Below are positions 25,230 to 33,632 of a DNA stretch of 38,989 bases, piece after piece. The position numbers and the translations under genes were made by a program. The notes under the pieces were generated by a model. The model searched no databases, was not told the DNA's origin, and saw only the letters and a list, made by a program, of their open reading frames with translations. The stretch comes from Verrucomicrobiota bacterium. Its GTDB lineage: Bacteria; Verrucomicrobiota; Verrucomicrobiia; Limisphaerales; UBA8199. Position 1 is the stretch's first letter. Each line of letters begins with the position of its first letter. The DNA is taken from contig JAAYVL010000103.1 of the NCBI GenBank assembly GCA_012517205.1, positions 66,413 to 105,401 on the forward strand, given 5' to 3'.

Positions 25230-26021
25230 ATGAACCTGAACCAAGCCCGGATAACGGCCACCCGGGCCGCCCTGACGGCCGGCGACCTGCTGCGCCGCGA
25301 ACTGCACGCGCCCAAACGCGCCCAATCTGTTTTGCAGCATGACATCAAGCTGGAGCTGGACGTGCGCTGCCAAAAGCAGATTGCCCGCGCCCTCAAACGC
25401 GCCTTCCCGGAGGTTGCCCTGCTTGGCGAAGAAGGAGTGGCCGGCCGGGCGGACGCCGCCCGCCGCTGGGTGGTGGATCCGATTGATGGCACGGTCAATT
25501 TCACCTATGGCATTCCGCATGCGTGCGTGTCCATCGCGCTGCAGCAGCGCGCCGCGGGCCGGGCTGATTACCGCGACGGCTATGATACGCTGGTGGGCGT
25601 GGTCTATGATCCCTTCTGCCGGGAGTTGTGGACCGCCATCCGCGGCCAGCCGGCGCGCTTGAACGGGAAGATCATTCAGGCGAGCCGGCGCCGCCAGTTG
25701 CGCGAAGCGATCGTTTCCATCGGTTTTGCCAAGAGCCGGTCGAGCCTCGTGGCGACGTTGCCCTACTTCGTCAAACTGGCCCACCGTGTGCGCAAGATTC
25801 GGATGATGGGCTCCGCAGCGCTGGGTTTAACCTACGTGGCCTGCGGCCGCTTTGACGCCTATATCGAGCGCGAAATCCAAACCTGGGACATCGCCGCGGG
25901 CGGGCTGGTTCTTCAGTGCGCGGGCGGTGAATTCTGGCACGAAGCCCTGACCGATTCCCACCAATACCGGGTGATCGCCAACAACGGGCTACTGCGCCGC
26001 AGCCTGCGCGTTCCGCGTTGA
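25230..26021 (+). CDS. Inositol monophosphatase-family phosphatase
   Basis: A 263-residue Mg-dependent phosphatase of the IMPase/CysQ/FBPase superfamily. Metal-binding motifs are LLGEEG, WVVDPIDGTVNF and, near the C-terminus, TWDIAAGGLVLQCAGGEF. A lithium-sensitive inositol-phosphatase-like role or a nucleotide or sugar phosphatase role are both possible. It follows the receiver gene by 24 bp and may belong to the same transcript. It converges with the glycerol-1-phosphate dehydrogenase gene. Confidence 0.9.
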   Translation: MNLNQARITATRAALTAGDLLRRELHAPKRAQSVLQHDIKLELDVRCQKQIARALKRAFPEVALLGEEGVAGRADAARRWVVDPIDGTVNFTYGIPHACVSIALQQRAAGRADYRDGYDTLVGVVYDPFCRELWTAIRGQPARLNGKIIQASRRRQLREAIVSIGFAKSRSSLVATLPYFVKLAHRVRKIRMMGSAALGLTYVACGRFDAYIEREIQTWDIAAGGLVLQCAGGEFWHEALTDSHQYRVIANNGLLRRSLRVPR

Positions 26022-26096
26022 GCCTCGCTTAAGCCGGAGCGACTTGAATTCTTCGGCGGCCCCCCGCCGCGTCGCAATCCAAAGCGACTCGTATAT

Positions 26097-27473
26097 TCAG
26101 TTCTGCTCTCTGGCTGGGGCGCTCCCGGCGGCGGAGATCGGCCAGAGGCCGTTCGGGCCAAAGATTTCCTCCAGGCAGCCCGCCAGCCGCCCCGTGCGCA
26201 CGGCCAGGTCCAGCACCGTGAACCGGCGGCGCAGGCAAAACGCCTGCCAATAGCTCTGCCGCAGCCGAGCGCGGGTGATGCCGATCTGCTCCGGTTCGGT
26301 GGGCGCGCCGGCGTCGCGCAGCATCTGGCGCAGGGTCGCCACCGGCAGCAGTTGCGCGCGCAGCCGCTCGCGCAATTTCGGCCAGCCGGCTTTCAGCGCT
26401 TCCAACTGCTCCCGCAATTGCTCGGGGCGGCTGTGCTTGGCCCGCAATTCCCGCTCCGCGACATCGCCCAGCTCATTATGGCCCAGTTGCTCGCGCGCGT
26501 ACGCCACCCACGCCGCCTCGTCCCGCCATGCCGCGCAGCATTGCGCCACGTCCATTTTCTCCAGCGGCTGGGCCAGGAGGCACTCATGCAGCGCGGTGGT
26601 GGCCAGGGTGCCGATGCCGACCTTGAAGCCATGTGAAGGGGCGCTGCCGTTGTGGGTATGGTGCTGCATGTCCCACAGGTGGCTGAACTGATGTTCGGCG
26701 CCCGAGGCCGGGCGGCTGGACTTGGCCGCCTGCATCGCAAACCCGCTCAACAGCAGTCCCTCGACCAGCTTCCCGACGGCCGTCGGGTTCCGGCTGCGAA
26801 CGCCGGCCGGGTCGGACACCATCTCGCGCAGCCGCCCCTGCACCATCGCCCACGCCGACGGATGAATCGGCTCGCTCCCCACGAAGTCAGCCAAAATCCA
26901 GTCCGCGCCGGCGGGAACCTTGGCGACGAGGTCCGCGTATCCCCAGGCATTCATCTGGTCCGGCGCGGCGCAAATCACCTCCACGTCCGCCACCACCGCG
27001 GCGGGCGCCGGGCACTGGAAGGTTTGCTTGGCGCCCTCGTAAGTAATCGAGGCTCCGAAAGCGGTGTAGCCGTCCATCGAAGCCGCCGTGGCGACGCTCA
27101 TATAGGAGCGACCCGTCCGGTGGGAGGCCAGCTTGGTCAGGTCGTTAATCGTGCCCGAACCCACCGCGACCGGAATGGCCGCGTGGCCGCGCAGAGACGC
27201 TTCCAGTTCCGCCACAAAACGGTGCTCGGCATACAAATCCGGCGCGCGAAAGATAAACGGCTCGAGCTGCGGATGCCCCGCGGCGCCAAACGCTTCGGCC
27301 ACCGCCTGCCCCGCCGCCCGGAAGGTGTTCTCGTCTGCCACGATGACCGCCGTTTGCCGGCCAAACTGTTGTTGAAAGACCCGCGGCGCGGCGCTTCGGA
27401 CCCCGACGCCAATTTCCAGGTGGCGCGTCTCGCTCGCTGCCGCCAGCGCCTCAGCCAAGGTGAGAGTTTTCAT
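26097..27473 (-). CDS. sn-glycerol-1-phosphate dehydrogenase (AraM/EgsA type)
   Basis: A 458-residue member of the iron-containing alcohol dehydrogenase superfamily. The NAD(P)-binding stretch is AVGSGTINDLTKLAS (103-117), followed by SVATAASMDGYTAFGASI. Likely metal ligands are D181 (GYADLVAK), H261 (GAEHQFSHLWDM) and H281 (PSHGFKVGIGT). The family reduces dihydroxyacetone phosphate to glycerol-1-phosphate, the stereoisomer of archaeal lipids; AraM of Bacillus is the known bacterial example. It is longer than AraM (about 394) because of a C-terminal helical extension of about 60 residues. A perfect TTGACA promoter candidate lies upstream. Confidence 0.85.
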   Translation of the reverse strand: MKTLTLAEALAAASETRHLEIGVGVRSAAPRVFQQQFGRQTAVIVADENTFRAAGQAVAEAFGAAGHPQLEPFIFRAPDLYAEHRFVAELEASLRGHAAIPVAVGSGTINDLTKLASHRTGRSYMSVATAASMDGYTAFGASITYEGAKQTFQCPAPAAVVADVEVICAAPDQMNAWGYADLVAKVPAGADWILADFVGSEPIHPSAWAMVQGRLREMVSDPAGVRSRNPTAVGKLVEGLLLSGFAMQAAKSSRPASGAEHQFSHLWDMQHHTHNGSAPSHGFKVGIGTLATTALHECLLAQPLEKMDVAQCCAAWRDEAAWVAYAREQLGHNELGDVAERELRAKHSRPEQLREQLEALKAGWPKLRERLRAQLLPVATLRQMLRDAGAPTEPEQIGITRARLRQSYWQAFCLRRRFTVLDLAVRTGRLAGCLEEIFGPNGLWPISAAGSAPAREQN

Positions 27474-27508
27474 GCTTGTCCAGATATAGTATCCAGCAAC
27501 GCTGCTAA

Positions 27509-27537
27509 CGGGTATCGTTGCCGTTCCGGCGTGTCAA
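27509..27537 (-). promoter_or_regulatory. Candidate promoter of the glycerol-1-phosphate dehydrogenase gene
   Basis: On the minus strand TTGACA (27532-27537) is followed after 17 bp by TACCCG (27509-27514). Transcription would start near 27502, about 29 bases before the ATG at 27473. The -35 is perfect, the -10 weak. The rest of 27538-27711 shows nothing I can name. Confidence 0.45.
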
Positions 27538-27711
27538 GGGCATACGCCGCAAAAATGCGGCCGCCACAGGGCTTTCGATAAGGAATGCCATGCCGAACCT
27601 CACTCGCGCCGGCGCAGATGATTCCGAACGTGCCGCCCGCCCACTTTGCCAGCCTGCCCCTTTTAGGTTATCTGCGCCCGCAGGAGATTCGGGCTGCCGC
27701 GACCGTGGTTC

Positions 27712-28911
27712 CTACGGTCCCGTCAGGTGGAAGTTGCCGCTTACGTTGAAAGGGGGATCGCTGTAGAAAGTGCCCTTGAAGGTGCCGTTCGTATTGCTGG
27801 TAAACGCCAGATTGGCGGTCAGCGGAACCAAGCCGGAGAAATAAATGGGCCAGAGAAAGCCGCGATAAGGCTCCTGGGTCCAGCTATACTCCGTCACCGT
27901 CCCCGGATCGAAGGGCGGAATGGTATATTCTCCTCCGCCGGCCGAATCAAAGGCGATAGTCAAGGTGTTCGTCAAGGCAGAGGTAAAAGTAAGCGTAAGC
28001 GTGCGGCCATACATTGTCTTGGGCGCAAAGGTGGAGGAGGGATACTGAACCTGGGCCAGGCGGAAGAACTTGCGCGGCGCGTCGTTCGCCTGCAGGACGC
28101 GGTTGGTAACCGGCGCCGCGGTTTCGATTCCCAGCGCGTTCGCCGTCCACCCTCCCGTTAGATTGGCCGTCCCGAAAAGCTGGTTGTCGGCATACTGCCG
28201 GTTGGAAAAGGTGAGGCTGACCTGGCCGGGGAGCGCGGCGATTCCCAACGGCAGATTGGTCACGATCGGCAGGCCCTGGGCGTGGATGTTGAAGGCTTGC
28301 GCGGCGGTTCCCACCCGGCGGATGCTGACCTGCTGGATGATCACCGGAGTAAGCGGGGCGTCGTTCGCGCCGGTGGGCACCTGGTTGATGGCATAAACCA
28401 CGTTGGACCCCGACACCACCCGTCCAAAGATGCTGTAGGTATTATTCCCCGCGGGGAACGGCGCGACGGTGATAAAGAACTGCGCCCCATCGGAATTGGG
28501 GCCGGAATTGGCCATCGCCAGCACTCCGAAACGGTCAAAGACCAGCTTGGGGCTGAACTCATTTTTCAACGCGTAGCCGGGGCCGTCGGTGCCCATCCCG
28601 TTGGGCGAGCCGCCCTGGTTCATAAAACCGGCGATGATGCGATGGAACGTCAAGCCGTTGTAGAACGCGTTGGTGCGGGCGCGGCCCGTTGTCAGGTCAA
28701 GCCAGGCGCGCTGCCCGGTGGCCAGCCCGATGAAGTTGGCGGTCATGCGGGGCGCGTTGGTGTAATCCAGTTGGCAGGTGAAATTACCCTTGCTCGTGAC
28801 GAAATCCGCGAAGATTCCATTTCCCTGGCCCATCGCAATTCCCGGGGACAGGCCCAGGATCACGGGCAGCGCCAGCCGCGCGACGATTCGATGCGGAGAC
28901 ATCCGGTTCAT
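27712..28911 (-). CDS. Exported cyclophilin-type peptidyl-prolyl isomerase with extra C-terminal domain
   Basis: A 399-residue protein. A signal peptide (about residues 1-28, ARLALPVILGLSPGIAMG) is followed by a cyclophilin domain at about 32-205, with FHRIIAGFMNQGG, GVLAMANSGPNSDGAQFFIT and YSIFGRVVSG. The active-site Arg, Gln and Phe are present. The last 190 or so residues form a Thr/Asn-rich beta-type domain (LFGTANLTGGWTANALGI; APRKFFRLAQVQ; YTIPPFDPGTVTEYSW) that I associate with exported proteins of this phylum. The start at 28911 is chosen for the signal peptide. It follows rdgB on the same strand after a 122-bp gap. Confidence 0.85.
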   Translation of the reverse strand: MNRMSPHRIVARLALPVILGLSPGIAMGQGNGIFADFVTSKGNFTCQLDYTNAPRMTANFIGLATGQRAWLDLTTGRARTNAFYNGLTFHRIIAGFMNQGGSPNGMGTDGPGYALKNEFSPKLVFDRFGVLAMANSGPNSDGAQFFITVAPFPAGNNTYSIFGRVVSGSNVVYAINQVPTGANDAPLTPVIIQQVSIRRVGTAAQAFNIHAQGLPIVTNLPLGIAALPGQVSLTFSNRQYADNQLFGTANLTGGWTANALGIETAAPVTNRVLQANDAPRKFFRLAQVQYPSSTFAPKTMYGRTLTLTFTSALTNTLTIAFDSAGGGEYTIPPFDPGTVTEYSWTQEPYRGFLWPIYFSGLVPLTANLAFTSNTNGTFKGTFYSDPPFNVSGNFHLTGP

Positions 28912-29033
28912 TATTTGCTCGAGTTCAGTACGACTACATTCGCCATGCCTTCGCGGAGACGCCGATGACTGGAGCCGGGCGCCACGCAACCGGGCAGGCT
29001 TCGGGGAAAGGTATCAGTCCCGGGGGGCGGGGC

Positions 29034-29726
29034 TCAATCTCTTAATTTTGCGCCCAGCAAGGCCAGCGCCCGGCTGCGATGGCTCATCCGGTTCTTTATC
29101 GCTTCGCCCAGTTCGGCAAAGGTCGCTTCCTGGCCCGCCGGGATAAACAGGGGATCATACCCAAAGCCGCCTTGCCCGCGCGGCGCAAGGCCAATCCGCC
29201 CCTCGCAAACGCCTTCAAACAACTCCGTCCGCAGCACCATCTCCCCGGCGCGCCCCGGCGCCGCGGCGGTTCCCGCCGGGAAGCGGGGCACCGGGGTCAG
29301 CGCCAGCACACATCGGAACCGCGCCGTTCGCTCCACCGGCGGAACTTCCGCCAGCAGGCGCAGCAGCTTGGCGTTATTGTCCGCCGCCGACGAATTGCCC
29401 GGATGGCCCGTGTCCAACGCCGCGAACCGCGCGGAGTGAACCCCCGGCGCGCCCTGCAAAGCGTCCACTTCCAGGCCGGAATCGTCCGCCAACACATACC
29501 ATTCGCCCGTTTCCGTGCCGGGCTTCACGTTCGGCCTTTCCGCCAGCCATCGCGCCAGCGCTTCGGCCTTCCGCGCCGCGTTCCCCGCAAAGGTCTCGGC
29601 GTCTTCAACCACCTCGGGCGCCCCGGGAAAGTCATCGAGCGTCAGGCAGCGGACGCCTTCTCCCAAAATCGCCCGAATCTCTCCGACCTTGTGCGCATTC
29701 CGTGTTGCGATAAGCAAGCTGACCAT
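29034..29726 (-). CDS. rdgB: Non-canonical purine NTP pyrophosphatase (RdgB/HAM1)
   Basis: A 230-residue housekeeping enzyme that removes ITP, dITP and XTP. Conserved motifs are LIATRNAHKVGEIRAIL at the N-terminus, VLADDSGLEVDALQGAPGVHSARF, GFGYDPLFIP and MSHRSRAL. The start at 29726 gives the standard N-terminus; the frame is open to 29945 but that part is non-homologous. A TAGGCT hexamer lies just upstream of the ATG and could be a -10 for a nearly leaderless transcript. Divergent from the glycosyltransferase gene. Confidence 0.93.
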   Translation of the reverse strand: MVSLLIATRNAHKVGEIRAILGEGVRCLTLDDFPGAPEVVEDAETFAGNAARKAEALARWLAERPNVKPGTETGEWYVLADDSGLEVDALQGAPGVHSARFAALDTGHPGNSSAADNNAKLLRLLAEVPPVERTARFRCVLALTPVPRFPAGTAAAPGRAGEMVLRTELFEGVCEGRIGLAPRGQGGFGYDPLFIPAGQEATFAELGEAIKNRMSHRSRALALLGAKLRD

Positions 29727-30019
29727 TTCCGCCAAGCCTAACCCGGGACCGCCCCGGAATAAAGCCCGGGCCTTGCCCGCGCCGCCCCGGCAACCGCGCG
29801 CATTTCCGGGCGCCACCGTCCCGGCCGCCGCTCCGCTCGCGCGAAGCCGGGCAGGGGAGCCGCCTCCCGCGGCGACTGGTTTTGCGGCGGGGGCATCTTC
29901 TTGCTTGCCGCCGGGGGCGGCTTCGATACACTCCGGCGCGTGCACACGTTTAAAAAACGAGCCCGGTTCTGCTGACGCAGCGATTCACTGAATACGATTA
30001 ACCACAACCTTAAAGATTT

Positions 30020-31549
30020 ATGCCAAAACCCATTACTGTTTATTTGCCCTACAGCGGCCAGGAACACACCCGCCGGACCCTTGACCAGTTGCAGCAATCG
30101 CCGGTAATCGAGCGCATCTGCCTGCTGACCGCCGGCAGCGGCGGCAAACTTCCCGCCGGTTGTGATCGGCTGGCTGTGGGGGCCCTGCACGCCAGCCGGA
30201 CCATGCGCATGATCGCGCAAAACACCCGGACGCCCTACACGCTGCTGCTCATCCACGACACCACGATCGAGTTTTGGCAATATGCGCTCGAACGCATGCT
30301 CACGGTGGCCGGGTTGACGGGCGCCGGCCTGGTTTATTCAGACTACCACGACATCCAGGGCGGCCAGCGCGTTTCGCACCCGGTGATTGATTACCAGGCC
30401 GGGAGCATTCGCGACGATTTCAACTTCGGCTCCGTCCTGCTCTTCGATTCCAAAGCGTTCAAGGCGGCGGCCCGCCAGCGCCAGAACTTTCAGCACGCCG
30501 GGCTGTATTCGCTGTGGCTGGGCGTCTCGCGGCTCCGCCCGCTCACCCGCGTCGCCGAGCACCTCTACGGCAAGGTCGAACTGGACGTCCGCAAATCCGA
30601 CCAGAAACAGTTTGACTACGTGGACCCGAAGAACCGCGCCGTCCAAATCGAAATGGAACAGGCGGCCACGGAGCACCTGAAGCGGGTCGGCGCCTGGCTC
30701 AAGCCCCGCTTCAAGACTCCGAACCTGGACCGGGTGGCCTTCGTCCATGAAGCCTCCGTCATCATCCCCGTCAAGAACCGCGTGAAGACGGTCGGCGACG
30801 CCGTCCGCTCGGTCCTGATGCAGCAGGCCCCCTTCTCCTTTAACCTGATCGTCGTGGACAATCATTCGACGGACGGCACCACCGACCTGCTCCGCGGCAT
30901 CGCCCAGAAGGATCCCCGCATGGTGCATCACATTCCCGAGCGGCAGGACCTGCTCATCGGCGGCTGCTGGAACGAGGCGATCATGCACCCGGCCTGCGGG
31001 CGGTTCGCCGTCCAACTGGATAGCGATGACATCTACAAGGACGAAACGACGTTGCGCCAGATCGTGGAAGCGTTCCACCGCGAAAAGTGCGCCGCGGTGA
31101 TCGGCTCCTACCGGATGACCAACTTCAACCTGGAGGAGATTCCGCCGGGCGTCATTGACCACCGGGAATGGACGCCGGACAATGGCCGGAACAACGCGCT
31201 GCGCATCCACGGCCTGGGCGCCCCGCGCGCCTACTACACGCCGATTATCCGCGAGATTCGGTTCCCGAACGTCAGCTATGGCGAAGATTATGCCGCGGTG
31301 CTGGCGGTCAGCCGGGAATACCAAATCGCGCGCATCTACGAGCCGATTTACCTCTGCCGCCGCTGGGAGGGGAACTCCGACGCGGGCATTGATGTGGCCC
31401 GGCAGAATGCGTTTAACTTCTACAAGGACAAGCTCCGCACCTTCGAGCTGATCGCCCGGCAGCGGCTCAACCAGGCCGCCCAGCCGCCGGCCCGGCCGGC
31501 CCGCAAGGCGCCCGCGCGCAAACGCAAAACCGGCAAAGCCCGCCGCTAA
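30020..31549 (+). CDS. Two-domain family 2-type glycosyltransferase
   Basis: A 509-residue protein with two GT-A-like halves. The N-terminal half (1-200) has strands such as [10 protein letters not shown] and [12 protein letters not shown] but lacks a clear nucleotide-sugar signature. The second half (about 244-450) is a clear GT2 domain: [37 protein letters not shown], and the metal-binding motif LDSDD at 333-337, then [14 protein letters not shown]. The last 25 residues are strongly basic ([15 protein letters not shown]). No membrane helix or signal is seen, so it is probably cytoplasmic. It is followed after 15 bp by the DUF4922 gene. Confidence 0.85.
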   Translation: MPKPITVYLPYSGQEHTRRTLDQLQQSPVIERICLLTAGSGGKLPAGCDRLAVGALHASRTMRMIAQNTRTPYTLLLIHDTTIEFWQYALERMLTVAGLTGAGLVYSDYHDIQGGQRVSHPVIDYQAGSIRDDFNFGSVLLFDSKAFKAAARQRQNFQHAGLYSLWLGVSRLRPLTRVAEHLYGKVELDVRKSDQKQFDYVDPKNRAVQIEMEQAATEHLKRVGAWLKPRFKTPNLDRVAFVHEASVIIPVKNRVKTVGDAVRSVLMQQAPFSFNLIVVDNHSTDGTTDLLRGIAQKDPRMVHHIPERQDLLIGGCWNEAIMHPACGRFAVQLDSDDIYKDETTLRQIVEAFHREKCAAVIGSYRMTNFNLEEIPPGVIDHREWTPDNGRNNALRIHGLGAPRAYYTPIIREIRFPNVSYGEDYAAVLAVSREYQIARIYEPIYLCRRWEGNSDAGIDVARQNAFNFYKDKLRTFELIARQRLNQAAQPPARPARKAPARKRKTGKARR

Positions 31550-31564
31550 CCCGCCCGCCCCGCC

Positions 31565-32605
31565 GTGACCCGATCCCTCGAACAAATCGTCATCTCACCG
31601 GCCGAATTGGCGCGGTTTGGCACCGGAACCACCCTGGCCGACCAGGCGCATGCCCTGCTGGCGCAGCAGAAGGGCGTATGGGAAATGCTGCGCAATGGTT
31701 ATGACACCCTGCGCACCGTGCAAACCCGGGTGTTCGACTTCGACCGGTTCCACATCAAGGTCCAGTTCAACCCGGGCCGGATGACTTCGACCGTGGCCAA
31801 GGTGGACGCCACCTCGATCAAGGAGCGCAAGTGCTTCCTGTGCCTGGAAAACCTCCCGCCCGCGCAACGCGGCCTCGCGTGCGAAGCGGACTACCTCGTG
31901 TTGTGCAACCCGTTCCCCATTTTCCCGGAGCACTTCACCATTTCCTGCCTGCGGCACACGCCCCAGTTGATTCGCCACTCGCTGGCCGCCTTCCTCAAAA
32001 TCACCCGCGACCTCGGCGCCCGCTACCTGGTGCTCTACAACGGGCCCCGGTGCGGCGCCTCCGCCCCGGACCACCTCCACTTCCAGGCGGGGAACCGGTC
32101 GTCGCTGCCGCTCGATGCCGAGTTCGAGGGCATGAAGGCGGCCTGCGCGACCCGGCTCTTCGAGTCCGCCGCGGTGCGCGTGTGGAGCGTCGAGAACTGC
32201 CTGCGGCATTTCTTCACCTTCGAGTCCGCCAATGCGGGCGCTTTGGAGCAGTCGTTCGCGGCGCTCTACGCGGTCCTGCAGGAAGGCGGCCCGGCGGACG
32301 AGGAGCCCATGCTGAACATCCTCGGTTTCCATACCCGGGACGAGTGGCGGATCCATGTCTTTCCCCGGGCCAAACACCGGCCCTCCTTCTATTTCCTGGA
32401 GGGCGAGGAGAAGCTGCTGATCAGCCCCGCCGCCGTCGAGCTGGGCGGCATCTGCACCACGCCGCGCGAGGCGGATTTCGCCAGGGTCACCCGCGAGCAC
32501 ATTGTGGAGCTATACCGGGAAGTCGGCGTCGCGCCCGAGCGGTTCGCCGACCTGAAGACCCGGCTGGCGGCCCGGCTGGCGGCGGCGCCGCCCATCGGCT
32601 CCTGA
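31565..32605 (+). CDS. DUF4922 protein, HIT/GalT-like nucleotidyltransferase or phosphorylase
   Basis: A 346-residue protein starting at GTG. It carries an H-x-H-x-Q signature (DHLHFQ, H170-H172-Q174) within PRCGASAPDHLHFQAG, as in galactose-1-phosphate uridylyltransferases and GDP-sugar phosphorylases, where the middle His takes the nucleotide. A Cys pair CFLC (90-93) sits in the usual place for this fold. The C-terminal half contains NILGFHTRDEWRIHVFPRAKHRPSFY. The exact substrate is unknown. It is probably co-transcribed with the glycosyltransferase and ends 16 bp from the oppositely oriented sugar kinase. Confidence 0.75.
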   Translation: MTRSLEQIVISPAELARFGTGTTLADQAHALLAQQKGVWEMLRNGYDTLRTVQTRVFDFDRFHIKVQFNPGRMTSTVAKVDATSIKERKCFLCLENLPPAQRGLACEADYLVLCNPFPIFPEHFTISCLRHTPQLIRHSLAAFLKITRDLGARYLVLYNGPRCGASAPDHLHFQAGNRSSLPLDAEFEGMKAACATRLFESAAVRVWSVENCLRHFFTFESANAGALEQSFAALYAVLQEGGPADEEPMLNILGFHTRDEWRIHVFPRAKHRPSFYFLEGEEKLLISPAAVELGGICTTPREADFARVTREHIVELYREVGVAPERFADLKTRLAARLAAAPPIGS

Positions 32606-32621
32606 CCCTTCCCGGGCGGCC

Positions 32622-33632
32622 TCAGGGCAGAACCTGCGGCTTGAGGGTGCGGCACTGCAGGGCGCCCAGGCGCTCGCTCAACCGCTTGAACATGGCCGCG
32701 TCCTGGTAAATCCCCACAATGGCCCCGCCCGACCCGGAAAACTGCGCGCTGGCGCCGCAGCGGCGCGCCGTCTCGACCATCTCGACCTGCCAGGGCGGCA
32801 GATTGTAGATGCTGCGCCGGGTATCGAAGTTCTCGTTCATCAGGCGGCCCAGCTCATCGTAATCGCGGCGCAACAGCGCCTCCCGCCCCCGGGCGGCCAG
32901 GTCGGCGCAGCGCTGCATGGCCTGGACAACCCGGGCCTCGCCGCGGTTGAAACGGCCGCGGATGTCGTTGTGGAACACCTCGGTCGGCTCGCTGAAATCC
33001 GTGTGGTAGGCCAGATACAGCGGCGGCAGCAGGGCCGGATCCAGCGGCTCGTAGTAATAGCTGGGGAAGCCCTGCACAACGCGCCCGCGCGCCGGGTTGA
33101 AGTCCATGTACACCACCCCTTCGTAAACCTGCGCCACGCGATCCTGCAAGCCGGCGGTGATGCCCAGTTCTTCGCGCTCGATCGGCAGCGCGAAGCTCGG
33201 CTGGACTTCCCGGGGGATTTCGACGTGGTAGAACTCCATCAGGCACCGCAGCATGGCAATCACGATGCCGCTGGAACCGGCCATGCCCACCTGCCGCGGG
33301 ACATTGGTCTGGTAGCGCACGGAGAAGTTCTGGTCGTGGAGCTGAATGTTCCGGGCCTGGCAATAATCCACAAACCGCTTGATGGTGGCCTTGATCAGCC
33401 GAATGCCGCCGTAATACCCGTGCAGCTTGACATCCCGGGCCAGGTCCTGGATCGAGGCGAACCGCGCCCGGTCGTTCTCCGCCAGCACGATGTCCAGCGT
33501 GTCCCACTCATAGAGCACCACCTCGGCGCAGAAATTGCGGACGATCATGGCGATGGTCTTGCCGTGGTAGCCGTCCGAGGGGTTGCCCACCAGCCCGGCC
33601 CGCGAATAGGCGCGTTTACGGATGAGTTTCAT
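32622..33632 (-). CDS. GHMP-family sugar kinase, glucuronokinase-like
   Basis: A 336-residue sugar-1-kinase. It shows the N-terminal substrate loop RAGLVGNPSDGYHGKTI (11-27), the ATP-binding motif VPRQVGMAGSSGIVIAML (111-128), the probable catalytic Asp in AGLQDRVAQVYEGVVYMDF (D164), and the C-terminal FSGSGGAIVG (298-307). From memory these segments are strikingly close to plant glucuronokinase (GLLGNPSDVYFG, GYYGGVRLL, NIPRQTGLSGSSA, GLQDRVAQVYGGLVHMDF), which makes glucuronate-1-phosphate. The start at 33632 overlaps the end of the upstream GalU-like gene by 17 bp; the longer open frame is not homologous. Confidence 0.8.
   Translation of the reverse strand: MKLIRKRAYSRAGLVGNPSDGYHGKTIAMIVRNFCAEVVLYEWDTLDIVLAENDRARFASIQDLARDVKLHGYYGGIRLIKATIKRFVDYCQARNIQLHDQNFSVRYQTNVPRQVGMAGSSGIVIAMLRCLMEFYHVEIPREVQPSFALPIEREELGITAGLQDRVAQVYEGVVYMDFNPARGRVVQGFPSYYYEPLDPALLPPLYLAYHTDFSEPTEVFHNDIRGRFNRGEARVVQAMQRCADLAARGREALLRRDYDELGRLMNENFDTRRSIYNLPPWQVEMVETARRCGASAQFSGSGGAIVGIYQDAAMFKRLSERLGALQCRTLKPQVLP

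Noticed and set aside
26039-26075. Bidirectional intrinsic terminator between the phosphatase and glycerol-1-phosphate dehydrogenase genes
   Set aside because: A GC hairpin (CGGCGG with CCGCCG around four C, plus partial outer pairing) is visible, but neither side has a T tract.
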